NCBI RefSeq assembly: GCF_001649575.2 | Contig: NC_051452.1 | Span: 14,350,942-14,414,941, forward strand | Reading direction: 5' to 3' | DNA: 64,000 nt | Source of the DNA: Kryptolebias marmoratus | Taxonomy: Eukaryota > Chordata > Actinopteri > Cyprinodontiformes > Rivulidae | Part shown: in pieces, positions 1 to 11,599 of the stretch | Layout of the letters: every line of letters starts with the position of its first letter | Numbering within the stretch: position 1 is the stretch's first letter | The notes under the pieces: generated by a model | Told to the model about the DNA's origin: nothing | Seen by the model: the letters and a program-made list of their open reading frames with translations, nothing else | Database searches by the model: none | Program-made: the position numbers and the translations under genes

Positions 1-912
1 TCACAATGCAGAAGAAAGCAAATCTATCCCTGTGTCCTCATCTCCATCTCTATGGCCTTCACTGGAGACTTATTTTCTTTTCTATCTGTCATCAACACCT
101 AACAAGGATGCACATTGTTACTTGTAAAATTTCATTTCAGATCCTTACTCATTAAGTTATTGCTTGTTTTGAAAGAATAATCATTGTTTATCTGATTTTT
201 GGTTCTCACCTGACTGTTTCTCTGCATGTGGGTCAGAAGCCTTAACAAAACCATGACAGAGGGGTGTCACAAGCCTTTTGCGCAATCATTTTGTGGGTCA
301 CGTCTAAAACAAAAAAAGTTTGGGAATGTAGGGATCTGGAGTTTTAGCCCCGCCTTGGGGCAGCTCCTCCAGCTTTTCCCTTCACAGGTGATCCAGATCC
401 AGTTAATGAAGACTGCCAGTACTTAAGCCTCCAGCTGAGACCAGACCTTCGCTGGACCATCGAACCTACTGGGTTAGATTCTCAGCCACAGTCTCTAACC
501 CTAATTGGTCATTTTGTTGACTACGTTCTCTATGTACCTTGACTTCAGGTTCTTCGCCACGCTACGGGACTACGGATACTTACCTTGGACCTCTGGATAC
601 TCACCTGGACAGGATTACTGGCTTGTTAACCTCTGGATCACCTAACGCCTCTGACATCTCCTCCACGTTGCTGAACACCTCCTGGACCTGTAAGAACAAA
701 GAGACATTCACTAAGCCACCTAGCAGCGCTCGGCTGATATTAGGATTTGTACCCGAGACTCACCCTGTCCCTTTTGCTTCACAGATCCTTCCACGATACC
801 TCACACTGTATATACACTGGACACTTGTAAATAAACTACACTTACCTTCAGCTGTTGTCTCTGTGTCTGGTTTTGGTCTCGTTCATGGACAAGTTACCTT
901 GCGTTCCTCTCA
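1..912 (+). repeat. 5' LTR of Ty3/gypsy element (start outside window)
   Basis: This sequence recurs at 6790-7701 at a constant offset of 6789 bases. I saw only about three mismatches in the body, clustered near 676-683, plus the divergent end. The LTR ends in TCA at 910-912, just where the two copies stop matching. A polyadenylation signal AATAAA lies in TGTAAATAAACTAC near 829. The true 5' end is before base 1. Open frames inside it (226-426 and 539-943) are present in both LTR copies and are not taken as genes. Confidence 0.85.
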
Positions 913-1072
913 GAATGCTCCAGCCACAAAACAATTGTCCTGAGCGACTCCAGATCCAGAACTGAGTGAGGTTTAGGTTAAAAAATTAGGCTTGAAGACC
1001 CATCTTCGCCACTAATTGCCCTTTTGTACTTCCGGGATAAGTTTTATGTGGGTTCGTAGAATCGTGTCCAAG

Positions 1073-2193
1073 ATGGCGGACACCTCTCCTCGAACCGAAG
1101 GCTCCGAGGCAGCTTCCTTGCTGGCCAGACACGATTCGATGATAAATGCACTTTTCGAAAGACAACAGGCAGAAACCGGTCGTCTTGACCAGTTAATTAT
1201 TCTCACTCAAGATATTCACCAAAAACTTTCGTCGTTTATTCCACACGCCGTTGAATCCACTTCCGCTTCCGCTTCCACTGCATTGTCACTTCCGGTACAC
1301 ACTTCCGGACATTTCCGCGAGGTTCCGTCTCCAACTCCTGAACATTTCGCTGGCGAAATCGGTAAGTGTGCCGGTTTTCTGCTACAATGTTCACTAGTGT
1401 TCGCTCGTGCTCCCCATTCTTTTGTAGATGGTGCTTCTAAAATATCATACATTATTGGCTTACTTCGAGACAAGGTACTAAAGTGGGCTGAGGCAAAGTA
1501 TAGCTTTCGAGCCATTCGGCTAACACCATTTGACCAGTTCATCGAAGATTTTGAGCAAACTTTTGGCACCGGTTTCAATGAGACTGAAATAACGCAAAAA
1601 CTATGGAATCTTAGGCAAGGACAGCGTTCGGTGGCTCAGTTTGCTATAGATTTTCGTACCTTAGCCGCAGCCTCCAGGTGGAATGAGCCCGCATTAAAGG
1701 GGGTTTTTATTCACGCGCTTCAAGAGTCAGTCAAGGATCAGTTAGCTGGTNNNNNNNNNNNNNNNNNNNNNNNNNNNNNNNNNNNNNNNNNNNNNNNNNN
1801 NNNNNNNNNNNNNNNNNNNNNNNNNNNNNNNNNNNNNNNNNNNNNNNNNNNNNNNNNNNNNNNNNNNNNNNNNNNNNNNNNNNNNNNNNNNNNNNNNNNN
1901 NNNNNNNNNNNNNNNNNNNNNNNNNNNNNNNNNNNNNNNNNNNNNNNNNNNNNNNNNNNNNNNNNNNNNNNNNNNNNNNNNNNNNNNNNNNNNNNNNNNN
2001 NNNNNNNNNNNNNNNNNNNNNNNNNNNNNNNNNNNNNNNNNNNNNNNNNNNNNNNNNNNNNNNNNNNNNNNNNNNNNNNNNNNNNNNNNNNNNNNNNNNN
2101 NNNNNNNGCTTAGAGTCCAGAGAATGTTTTTATTGTGGAGAGAAGAATCATTTCCGGGCTAAGTGTCCACATTTAAAAGGACAGACTCACTAG
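1073..2193 (+). pseudogene. Ty3/gypsy gag (capsid plus zinc knuckle), interrupted by N gap
   Basis: The likely start is the ATG at 1073 (MADTSPRTEG), because upstream codons fall in leader sequence. Residues after about 120 look like a retrotransposon Gag capsid, with motifs such as FDQFIEDFEQTFG and LRQGQRSVAQFAIDFRTLA. An N run occupies 1751-2107. Beyond it, at 2110-2193 in another frame, lies a CCHC zinc knuckle (CFYCGEKNHFRAKC) followed by a TAG stop at 2191. The frame change across the gap suggests the N run is only an estimate of its true length. Gag packages element RNA in cytoplasmic particles. The fit is to Ty3/gypsy elements of the chromovirus/Sushi type common in fish, but this clade assignment is from memory of motif style. 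Confidence 0.8.
1751..2107. other. Assembly gap of 357 Ns
   Basis: A run of N inside gag. The frame before and after it differs, so the stated size is probably an estimate. Confidence 0.98.
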
Positions 2194-4440
2194 GTGTCCG
2201 GGGGGTACTAGTGGGTAGTCTTGCGCAACCCCTCGGTTCTCGACTATTTATCCATGCCACCGTTATTAACCATCAGAGCCAGCTTCCGATACATGCATTA
2301 ATCGATTCCGGTGCCGAGCAAAATCTCATTTCAGACGATCTGGTCAAACAGTTACAGCTAAAAACAGTTCCATTATCCACACCTCTCCCGGTTATGGATA
2401 TTTCTGGTTAGGTCATCACCCGAATCGAGTGTAGAGTTCCTCAGCTTCATTTCCTCGCATCAGGTAATCACAGAGAGACAGCTGAATTTCTGGTGTTTTC
2501 CGCCCCATCTTCACAATTAATATTAGGATTTCCTTGGCTACAGCGACACAACCTGGTCATTAATTGGACAGAAAAGAGAATCGACTCATGGAGCCCCTTT
2601 TGTTTACAACACTGTCTGCAATCTGCTCTTCCATCGCCTAGCAACAGGAACGTTTCCGAGGTTAAGACCGATCTCACCAAGGTGCCTACTGAATACCATG
2701 ATCTGGCAGCTGTGTTCAGTAAGGCTAGGGCTTTGTCTTTGCCACCTCATAGACCTTACGACTGTGCCATTGAATTACGGCCTGGAGAACCTTTACCCGC
2801 TAGTCGACTGTTTAATCTCTCGGGCCCGGAACGTGATTCGATGAAAACGTACATTGAAGAATCACTTGCCTCTGGAATTATACGGCCATCCATGTCTCCA
2901 GTAGGCGCAGATTTCTTTTTTGTAGAAAAGAAGGACAAGAGCCTGCGCCCCTGTATCGACTACCGAGGGCTAAATCAGATCATGACAAAAACAAGTATCC
3001 ACTCCCGTTAATCGATTCAGTCCACCAACAACTTCATGCCGCCAAGATATTCACTAAACTGGACCTCCGTAACGCTTACCATTTGGTAAGAATCCGGGAG
3101 GGGGACGAATGGAAAACTGCATTTAAGACCCCTCTCGGACACTTCGAATACCTGGTCATGCCTTTCGGTTTCACTAATGCACCCGCAGTTTTCCAATCCC
3201 TCATCAATGATGTACTACGCGATTTTCTGAACATTTCCGTTTTCGTATACCTTGACGACATCTTGATCTATTCCCAGGATCCAGTGCAACACCGGGCCCA
3301 AGTGCGAGCAGTTCTCCAAAGACTGAATCAAAATCAACTTTTCGTAAAAGCCGAAAAATGTGAATTCAGCGTCACCACCGTCAGCTTCTTGGGGTTCATC
3401 TTCGGGCAAGGCCATTACCGGACTGATCCGGAGAAGATCAGAGCGGTTGCAGACTGGCCCATCCCCTCTGACCGTAGGCAACTACAGAGGTTTCTTGGTT
3501 TCGCAAACTTCTACAGGCGCTTTATTCAAGACTATAGCAGGGTAGCTACTCCTCTCACTCAGTTGACATCCACAAAACAACCTTTTGTTTGGTCCTCCGA
3601 AGCCCAGTCCGCTTTCGACGAATTAAAGTCTCGTTTCGTCTCTGCTCCTATATTACGTCATCCTAACCCTGAACTACAATTCATCCTGGAAGTAGACGCT
3701 TCCGATTCAGGGGTAGGGGCAATCCTGTCCCAGAGGTCCTCCGAGTACAACAAGGTTCACCCTTGTGCCTACTTCTCCCGCCGCCTTACGCCTGCGGAGA
3801 AGAATTACGACGTTGGAAATCGCGAACTTCTAGCCATTAAGCTAGCCTTGGAAGAGTGGAGGCACTGGTTAGAAGGTTGTGCGGTGCCTTTTATTATCTG
3901 GACTGATCATAAGAACCTGGCCTATCTCCAAACAGCCAAGAGGTTGAACCCCCGACAGGCTAGGTGGTCCCTGTTTTTCGGGAGGTTCAACTTCACCATT
4001 ACCTATCGGCCAGGTTCGAAAAATGTTAAGCCAGATGCACTCTCCAGGCTGTGGGCTAGTCCTGAGTCGTCTGAGGAAGAAGAGCCTATTATTCCTCCCT
4101 CATTGATCGTAGGTGCTCAGACATGGGATATTGAGAGGGAAATCCAGGAGGCCCAGCGTGGGGAACCTGACCCTGGTGAGGGCCCTCCAGGTAAAACCTA
4201 CGTCCCTACTACAGTGAGACCCAGGGTTCTCGAATGGCTACACTCCCAGCAATTCACTTGCCACCCAGGAATCCACCGTATGACTCAGCTAACTAGTCGT
4301 TATTTTTGGTGGCCTAGCCTAGTATCGGACGTGAAGGAGTTTGTTTCCGCCTGCCCGACATGTGCCCGATGCAAGAGTAGTAACCAGCCTCCTGCTGGGT
4401 TACTACAACCCCTGGATATCCCTAATCGTCCATGGTCCCA
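2163..4440 (+). pseudogene. Ty3/gypsy pol: protease, RT, RNase H, integrase N-terminus (broken, truncated)
   Basis: Domain order is protease (LIDSGAEQNLIS, active-site DSG, about 2300-2350), reverse transcriptase ([19 protein letters not shown]; catalytic [10 protein letters not shown] near 3245), RNase H ([18 protein letters not shown] near 3690; TDHKNLAYL near 3905), and the integrase HHCC domain (H near 4261, CPTCARCK near 4360). It contains an in-frame TAG at 2409-2411, and a frame change near 2990-3000 separates the first and second parts of RT. Coding stops at the single N at 4441, so the integrase catalytic core and everything downstream are absent. The element therefore cannot encode its own integration. 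Confidence 0.88.
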
Positions 4441-4441
4441 N
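4441..4441. other. Single N at gypsy/LINE junction
   Basis: One ambiguous base separates forward gypsy pol from antisense LINE sequence. It may mark a contig join. Confidence 0.9.
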
Positions 4442-5188
4442 TTAGGTCATCCCTTACTTCTTCCCATGTTAGTTCATTGATGTTAAGATGATTTGCTGCT
4501 GCTTTGACTATTACTTGAATTCTCTCTGTTTTTGACTTAATTTCCATCATTGCATTTATAACCCCTGCAATGAATGTCACTAGCTTTTTTAAATCCACAC
4601 ACACTTTATTTCCTTTTGTTTGATTTAACCCTGTATCCACCATGTTTTCCACCTCAACCTCTGTTCGTTGCTTTACCACTTTGACAGCTTCTGCGTAGGA
4701 TATTTTGTTGCATACTCTGACCTGTTGAACTTGTACCTCCCTCTTCATAACTTAGCAGCCCCCATACGCCACACTGTGGCTGCCTCCACAACGACATCAT
4801 TTTGGTTGCCTGCTCTTAATGCACTGTACATCTTCTCTTTCCTTTGCATGTCTGAGCTGTGTGGCCAAATCTTTGACAGTTAAAGCACCCAAGTGGTCGT
4901 GGTATATATTCTCTCACACTATATGACATATATCCCAAATAGACTTTCTCTGGAATTCTTTCCATGTCAAATTCTAGCAAAAAACACTCACTGTTCCTTT
5001 TTTCTCCATTTTTAAAAGTCTGAAGTCTTCTTACATTTTTAATTCTCCCCCCTGTAAGATTTTATTTTATTTCCTCAACTGACACCTCAATCTGAATCCC
5101 CCAAATCACTCCTTTCTTCCATTGACTCCCTTCTTGTATAAGACTCACACTTGTCACTTTATACTTTCCTAGTTCTTTCATCCTACAT
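4442..5188 (-). pseudogene. I-type LINE ORF1, C-terminal part with zinc knuckle
   Basis: On the minus strand this encodes a gag-like LINE ORF1 with EYIPRPLGCFNCQRFGH leading into a CCHC knuckle near 4835-4890. Next comes a segment containing KISYAEAVKVVK, ending LTWEEVRDDL just before the N. These motifs are typical of the ORF1 of fish I/Jockey-superfamily LINEs. Frameshifts and a stop after the knuckle show decay. No endonuclease or reverse transcriptase ORF2 follows, because the sequence is cut at 4441. It continues the frame of 5898-6300 once the solo LTR at 5194-5892 is ignored. Confidence 0.7.
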
Positions 5189-5193
5189 GCTCT

Positions 5194-5892
5194 TGTCAGG
5201 AACCAGAGTAGTTTCTACTGAGCAGTCCGGCAGCAGACAGACACAGGAGACCAGGAGTTTAAGGTAAGTGATTTATTTACAGTGAAGGAGAAATATCTAC
5301 AGGAACGGACGTTGGGATCTGAAAGAGTGAAGGACACGGTAAGTATAGCGGAGCGAAACGCGAGAAATCTAAGAGCAGTAAGTGACGGTTTGTGGTTGAG
5401 GTTCTTACGACTGAGTGGCGGGTCCAACAACTTGGAGAGGCAAACAGTGGTGAGTTCGGATTCCAGGATGGTGGTTAAGATCCTTCCAGTGGTGCGTAAT
5501 TCCTTCCAGGTGATAACGTGGAGCAGACAGACAGGCACGGGAGACAGGTAAGTATCGAGCGTTGGCAGAAGTCTCTAGTAATGGAAACCAGACTGGATCC
5601 ACGGGACCGAAGGTAATTCCTGAGGCAAAAAACAGAACAGAGTTAATCAAGCACAGGATAACAAATCTCTTGTTTTCTACAGAGGCTCAGCAACTTTACC
5701 ACAAGCAGGTAATGCTACAGCGCTGGTCTGGTCTCTGCCACCGCCTTAAATACACCTGTTCTCGCCATCAGCCAGATCTCTTGCAGGTGAGGAGGGAGTG
5801 TTGACGGGACGTCAATCACTCGTCTGGCCACGCCCACCAGGAAGTACTCACACACACCAACAAACAAACCCAGAAAATCCACCATCACCACA
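5194..5892 (-). mobile_element. Solo LTR inserted in LINE ORF1, 5-bp TSD
   Basis: A 699-bp block begins TGTC and ends CACA on the plus strand. It is flanked by the duplication GCTCT at 5189-5193 and 5893-5897. Removing it and one duplicate rejoins the LINE reading frame. On its own strand it has the repeated phrase GTGTGTGAGTACTTCCTGG near the start and AATAAATCACTTACC near its end, and ends CTGACA. A diverged sister of nearly equal length lies at 27901-28594. No internal region remains, so it is an LTR-LTR recombination product. Confidence 0.85.
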
Positions 5893-5897
5893 GCTCT

Positions 5898-6300
5898 ATC
5901 TTTTTGTTCTTCTGTATTACAGAAAACCATCAAGTTTTCATCTCTTAATATCCTCCACTTGATTCTTCAAAATCATAAACAGTTTAACCGGAGTGATTAA
6001 CTGCAGTCCTTTTTCCTCATTGACTCTAATAATTACTTTGAACTCCTTTACCTCCCTCTCCATTTCTTCTTCCAACTCATCCCAGTTTTTCACCACCCTT
6101 CCCTTCTTTCCTGCACCTGCTGCTGTCAAAGTATTTCCTCTTTTTGGACTCATCCTTTCACTACTCGAAGTCTCCCTACTCCTGTCACTCTCATTACCTA
6201 TACTATCTTCCCACTCTGGCCCATTCACAACACACCTGTGTCTACCTACCATTTTATTTGTCCAAAGTTCTTTCACTAATCCACGGGATTTGCCAATCAC
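5898..6300 (-). pseudogene. I-type LINE ORF1, N-terminal part
   Basis: The minus-strand protein includes a region reading EFKVIIRVNEEKGLQLITPVK and then DENLMVFCNTEEQKDRA, which resembles the conserved middle of gag-like ORF1 proteins. The frame is interrupted exactly at the TSD of the solo LTR. An upstream ATG near 6360 in an A-rich run (KKKKD) could be the original start, in another frame, so one frameshift is likely. Confidence 0.65.
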
Positions 6301-6789
6301 ATCTTGAGTGTTCCCTCGACGCAGACTTCCATACGCCTGAGGAATCCTTTTTTTTTTTCATCTTCCTCTCTTTACGTTCTCACTTTCAACTTCTTAACCA
6401 TCAAAATAATTTACTCTTCTTCGCTTACAAATCCCAGAAAGAAGCTTAGTGCCACCAAAGCTTTGAAACAGCTGTCAAAAAACCAAGTTTATCTTTCTCT
6501 GGGGTCAAAGTGCTGGCCGACACCTCCTCTTATCCTCCTCTGATGAGGGTAGATCATTTGCAGAGCAGGAGAAACTGAGGAACTGACGCAACTGATGCAA
6601 ACAGATCCCAACATTAACTTTGCTCTGGAACACCTTATAACTTAAAATCCCTTCTAACTAGTCCAAACCCCCCACACAGAATGCAGCAATGATTTTTTTG
6701 TCTGTGAAATTCTCAGAAGATCCTTTGGTTCACTGTTACACACAGATACAAAGCCATGAAAAACACCTATTGATGTGGAAAAACCACCC
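6301..6789 (-). mobile_element. Probable LINE 5' untranslated region and junction to 3' LTR
   Basis: The sequence from about 6300 to 6640 precedes the LINE ORF1 in its orientation and has no convincing ORF. Where LINE sequence ends and the gypsy 3' region or LTR begins is not resolvable here, because the start of the LTR is not defined by the 5' copy. Confidence 0.35.
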
Positions 6790-7701
6790 TCACAATGCAG
6801 AAGAAAGCAAATCTATCCCTGTGTCCTCATCTCCATCTCTATGGCCTTCACTGGAGACTTATTTTCTTTTCTATCTGTCATCAACACCTAACAAGGATGC
6901 ACATTGTTACTTGTAAAATTTCATTTCAGATCCTTACTCATTAAGTTATTGCTTGTTTTGAAAGAATAATCATTGTTTATCTGATTTTTGGTTCTCACCT
7001 GACTGTTTCTCTGCATGTGGGTCAGAAGCCTTAACAAAACCATGACAGAGGGGTGTCACAAGCCTTTTGCGCAATCATTTTGTGGGTCACGTCTAAAACA
7101 AAAAAAGTTTGGGAATGTAGGGATCTGGAGTTTTAGCCCCGCCTTGGGGCAGCTCCTCCAGCTTTTCCCTTCACAGGTGATCCAGATCCAGTTAATGAAG
7201 ACTGCCAGTACTTAAGCCTCCAGCTGAGACCAGACCTTCGCTGGACCATCGAACCTACTGGGTTAGATTCTCAGCCACAGTCTCTAACCCTAATTGGTCA
7301 TTTTGTTGACTACGTTCTCTATGTACCTTGACTTCAGGTTCTTCGCCACGCTACGGGACTACGGATACTTACCTTGGACCTCTGGATACTCACCTGGACA
7401 GGATTACTGGCTTGTTAACCTCTGGATCACCTAACGCCTCTGACATCTCCTCCACGCTACTGGACACCTCCTGGACCTGTAAGAACAAAGAGACATTCAC
7501 TAAGCCACCTAGCAGCGCTCGGCTGATATTAGGATTTGTACCCGAGACTCACCCTGTCCCTTTTGCTTCACAGATCCTTCCACGATACCTCACACTGTAT
7601 ATACACTGGACACTTGTAAATAAACTACACTTACCTTCAGCTGTTGTCTCTGTGTCTGGTTTTGGTCTCGTTCATGGACAAGTTACCTTGCGTTCCTGTC
7701 A
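6790..7701 (+). repeat. 3' LTR of Ty3/gypsy element
   Basis: Near-identical to 1-912 and ends GTTCCTGTCA at 7701. The polyadenylation signal AATAAA recurs near 7618. High LTR identity implies a recent insertion, although the internal pol is already damaged or misassembled. The LTR may begin a little upstream of 6790. Confidence 0.85.
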
Positions 7702-8124
7702 AGGAACCCCTGAGCTTGGACACTTCTTCTTTTTTTCCTTATGAAGTGTATGATTTGTGCTAGTACTTTACATGTGTTTATTTTAGTTTTTCATTGCACA
7801 GAATACATTACTTCACTTTAAAGAATCAAGCAATCAAAGAAATTTAATGATCATACAAATTTAACAATCTGAGAAATTCCTTCCACAGAAAAACCCCAAT
7901 TTAGTATAATCAGTCACAGAATTTATGACTTAAACTCAAAAGGTCTTCTGCATACCTTATTTTGAAGCACCTTGACTATCCGTGGCCAGATCGTTGATAA
8001 AAGAGTAGGCCGAATCCCTTTATTCTGGAGCCGGAAGATTTCAAATAATCAAGTCGGGGTCACCGATTTATTAAACATGTTGAAATTGTCTGGTCCATCC
8101 AAATCTGGCTTCTTTATTTTAAAC
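7702..8124. other. Intergenic sequence, nothing recognised
   Basis: AT-rich sequence without a convincing ORF or known repeat signature. Confidence 0.4.
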
Positions 8125-8215
8125 ATGTGAAGTGAAGTGAAGTGAGATTTATTTATATAGCACTTTTCAGCAACAAGGCTATCCAAAGCGCTTTACAACA
8201 GAAACAAAAACAGAA
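8125..8215 (-). repeat. 3' tail of a LINE/SINE-type retroelement
   Basis: GTGAAGTGAAGTGAAGTGAG is followed by a block reading TTTATTTATATAGCACTTTTC and then CCAAAGCGCTTTACA. Read on the minus strand, this is the conserved 3' tail shared by many fish L2/CR1-like LINEs and their SINEs, ending in a short tandem repeat. A related tail is at 48528-48620. Confidence 0.6.
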
Positions 8216-9290
8216 TCCAATACAGAATGAAAGACAAAAGAAAAATACAACAATCATTCTAAATAAAACACATCAATCATGCCTAATCTAAATGAATCAT
8301 GTGTAATCTAAATAGAATACAGGATAATCTAAAAACCAGACATGAGCAAAATAGTAGCTAAAATAAATAATCTAAATAAGGTCATGATAAAGTTAAAGCT
8401 AAACTAAATAACAATTAGGAATCTCTAAGATAAACTAAACTAAACTAAATGTACAGAACTAAACTAAGTGTACAGGGAGGGTAAATAAGCTAAACATGAG
8501 AATGCTAAACTAACGATACCGAGCTTTCTAAATGGTACCAGAGGCCCGCTAAAACAACCGATGTAAGAATTACTAAATACAGGAACACAAAAAAAGAAAA
8601 GAAAAATACAACAATCATGTATTCTAAATGAATCATGTATAATCTAAACAGAATCACTAAAACAGACATATCTAAGCATGAGCTGAGATAGTCAAATAAT
8701 CTACATCAGATAAACTAAACATATCTAAACATGAAATACAATGAAACACACAAAAAAAGGAGAACACATCAATTATGTATATTCTAAAAGAATCATGTAT
8801 AATCTAAGTGGAATATAAACACAATGAAACACAAGAAAAGATCAATCATGTCTAATCTAATTGAATCATGTATAATATAAATGGAATATAGGATAATCTA
8901 AAAACCAGAGCTAAACTAAACAGATCTAAACATGACTAAATGTACAGAACTAAACTAAGTGTACAGGAAGCTAAACACATGAGAAAGCTAAACTAAACAG
9001 TACTGAATTGGGGGTTGCAGTGAAAGAGATGACAGAAACAGCAGAAAGTCAGAAAGTGTGTGTGTGTGTTTGTAAAGAAGTCCATGAATCACGTCACAGA
9101 GGCCATTGTCTTTGATAATGATGGATTGATATCAGCGAGCTCTGGATGGACACAGATGTCCTTCAGCAGAGGGTGCGCAGAGCATCTTGTTTACATAAGT
9201 CTCCAAGGAGAAATTTGAGATAGCTGACCAAGGTCAGCCTAGGGGAGCCAAATTCACAAACAAACAGTAATTGTTTGGGTTCAGGCAGAC
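8216..9290 (-). repeat. A-rich body of unclassified element with degenerate internal repeats
   Basis: Phrases such as AATCATGTATAATCTAAA, ACTAAACTAAGTGTACAGG and GGATAATCTAAAAACCAGA recur several times between 8260 and 8990 with mutations and variable spacing. A short (TG)n lies near 9058. It probably belongs to the same minus-strand element as the tail at 8125. Confidence 0.45.
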
Positions 9291-9518
9291 TTGTTTTTCA
9301 TCTGCCTTGAAAGTCTTGCTGATATTTCACAATGGCGAATCCAAACAGCCAAATTCCAGGACCATTCTGCCTGTTCCGAGCGAAGCAACCAAGATGTAAC
9401 CCATATTATTTATGAGTTCCAGAAACGCAATTCAGTTTACAATCCTGTAAAAGAATCGCATCCAACTTGCGATTCAGCTCCCGTATCCACACAGTTTGAT
9501 TGCTGATCACCGAACCCA

Positions 9519-9767
9519 TCAAACGAATTTGAGGTAACTGCCTAATCCAAACAGCAGAAATCCTGTTATCAAGAATCCAAGTATGTAGAGATCTTCCACG
9601 TCTTCCACAGACAGACTTGATAGACAAACAGGATTCCAACGTTTCCAGGAATCCAATGTGTATCCAGCGAAGAATGTCTTCTCAGGGCACGGTGGCTCTC
9701 CTTTGGTCAGCCTTCCCGTCGAGAAAATTTGATCAATTGCGTTGAGAGACCAGCTGACCAGATCCAT
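9519..9767 (-). CDS. Unrecognised 82-aa ORF with one membrane segment
   Basis: The minus-strand ORF has a soluble stretch (CPEKTFFAGYTLDSWKRW near the middle) and then an acidic linker. It ends in a hydrophobic segment, LYILGFLITGFLLFGLGSYL, long enough to span a membrane. It sits inside repeat-rich sequence and reads in the same direction as the retroelement tail at 8125. I do not recognise the family. It is more likely part of a dispersed repeat than a host gene. Confidence 0.3.
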   Translation of the reverse strand: MDLVSWSLNAIDQIFSTGRLTKGEPPCPEKTFFAGYTLDSWKRWNPVCLSSLSVEDVEDLYILGFLITGFLLFGLGSYLKFV

Positions 9768-9989
9768 AGTTCAAAAATGTTTGGAGGAGTATGTAAAAAA
9801 GAAGTTTCGAAAGCAGGGGGCAGTTCAGGAGACAGAGAGACAGAGAGAAAAGAAACATGTCCGCCTTCCACCAGGAGCAGAGAGAAAGAAAAAAAAAATG
9901 TGGAGAGTACAAAGAACATAGCTGGGCCACGACACCATCAGTCTGTATTCTCAATACATGACCAGCCCTCAGTCAATTTTCCCTAATAC

Positions 9990-11100
9990 TCTGGGATATA
10001 AGATCAATTGTGCTGAACCTGTTGTTTAAACTAGGAGTGTATTTAACATATCTTTCTAAAGGAAATTAGAACCAGATGTTTACTATTCTGAAGAAGCCAT
10101 TTTGTATAACTTTTCAGAACAGAAACCCTGCTTTGTTTCTCTCTAGAAAAACAACAACCTAATCATAGAAAAATGTAAAAACAACTGCAAGGTAACCTTG
10201 AAATTGGATTTTTGGTCCTCCATGTGTGGCTAAATGATAAAACCGGTTCAAGAAGTTTTTATGAATCAGACAGAATCAGTTTTCATCCAGAAGTTCAAAA
10301 GAGTCTTTAAGAATTCTGAAACCCTTTGATTTCAACTGCAGATTTTGTTCAATGTACGTTTGTGTTTTTCAAAGATATCCAGATTTGGATGAGTCAGAAA
10401 ATGGGAGTTGTCTTTGTGTGTGACTTGAATGAATGACGTGTAGCAGTTCAATCTTGAGATTAAACTTAACATTTAACAGATCTCAACAACTGAAGGATGA
10501 AATTCGTTCAGTACAGGGAACTCTTTATCATAATATTTACATTGAAGAAGGAGGAAACCAAATTTTGTCTTTGAGGGTTTTTTTTACAAAAAAAAAAAAC
10601 TAAATTAAGAAAATAGAATTAGCACTAAACAATTCAGAAGACAAATATAAGACTAACACGAAGAGTTTAGGAACTAATTCTAAAGAATGACTTTATTTAT
10701 TTAGTTATTACTTTTAATGAGAGTTTACCAAGAGAAAACACAGCAACAAGTAATACTTTAATAGTCTAAGGTGAAAAATTGATTATTAGTTTATATTAGT
10801 TTATAGTTTATAATATTTGGGTTTTAGGATTGATGTTTTCAATTTCTCATCAATGCAAGAATTTGGGATACTTTAAACTATTTTGGTAAATAGTTCACAT
10901 TGTACTTTGGTCAAAAGTTGCTATCAATTCTGCCAGGTTGTTATGTTAGTTTTGATGAAACATAAGATTAGAAATGGATATTATTATTATCTTCAGGGAC
11001 TAATAATGTTGTCATTTTTATATTTAACATTTTTAACCAGAGTTTAGTATTCAGAAGGCAGAAAGATTCAGTTACACAAGTGACAAAAAAGAAAGCAGTT
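9990..11100. other. Intergenic AT-rich sequence
   Basis: No ORF or repeat signature that I can support. There is a poly-A/T stretch near 10580-10602. Confidence 0.4.
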
Positions 11101-11429
11101 TATTGCTCAGGGAGAAACCAGGTGGTGTTTAGGGGAGCTGCAAAGACAGGTAATGGGTAAGAAGATTAGAATTTTTTGTAATGTACCAAGAGAAGAGTCT
11201 TTCTTACTGTAGAATGTTTTGTCCTTAGATCTGAGTAGGGTTTGGATTCCAGGTCTGGTTGCGGAACAAATTCTCCAGTGAGGTGAGTAGCAGGACAGAA
11301 CCAGAAAAGTAAGGTTGAGCCAGTGCAAATCCAGAGAGGTTATCGCTGCGAATGGAGATGGCTTCCAAGTTTGGTACACGGGTGGCAAAAACTCCAGTGT
11401 GAAAATATGACAACTGCACAAACTGACCC

Positions 11430-11560
11430 CCAAAAGACCCCAAAGCGCTTCACATCACAATCACCCATTCATCCACTCATTCACACACTGATGGTGGTAA
11501 GCTACATTGTAGCCACAGCTGCCCTGGAGCAGACTGACATAAGTGAGGATGCCTTTACAT
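11430..11560 (+). repeat. Dispersed fish repeat, copy 1
   Basis: CCAAAGCGCTTCACATCACA, then a run of CATTCA-type motifs and GATGGTGGTAAGCTACATTG. The last phrase recurs inverted at 62120-62165, where a hAT element has split the repeat. Confidence 0.5.
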
Positions 11561-11599
11561 TACACTGGCACCACCTAACCCTTACCTAGCCCCATTTCA

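Noticed and set aside
226..943. Open frames repeated at 7015-7744
   Set aside because: They lie in the LTR copies and show no domain; their conservation reflects LTR identity.
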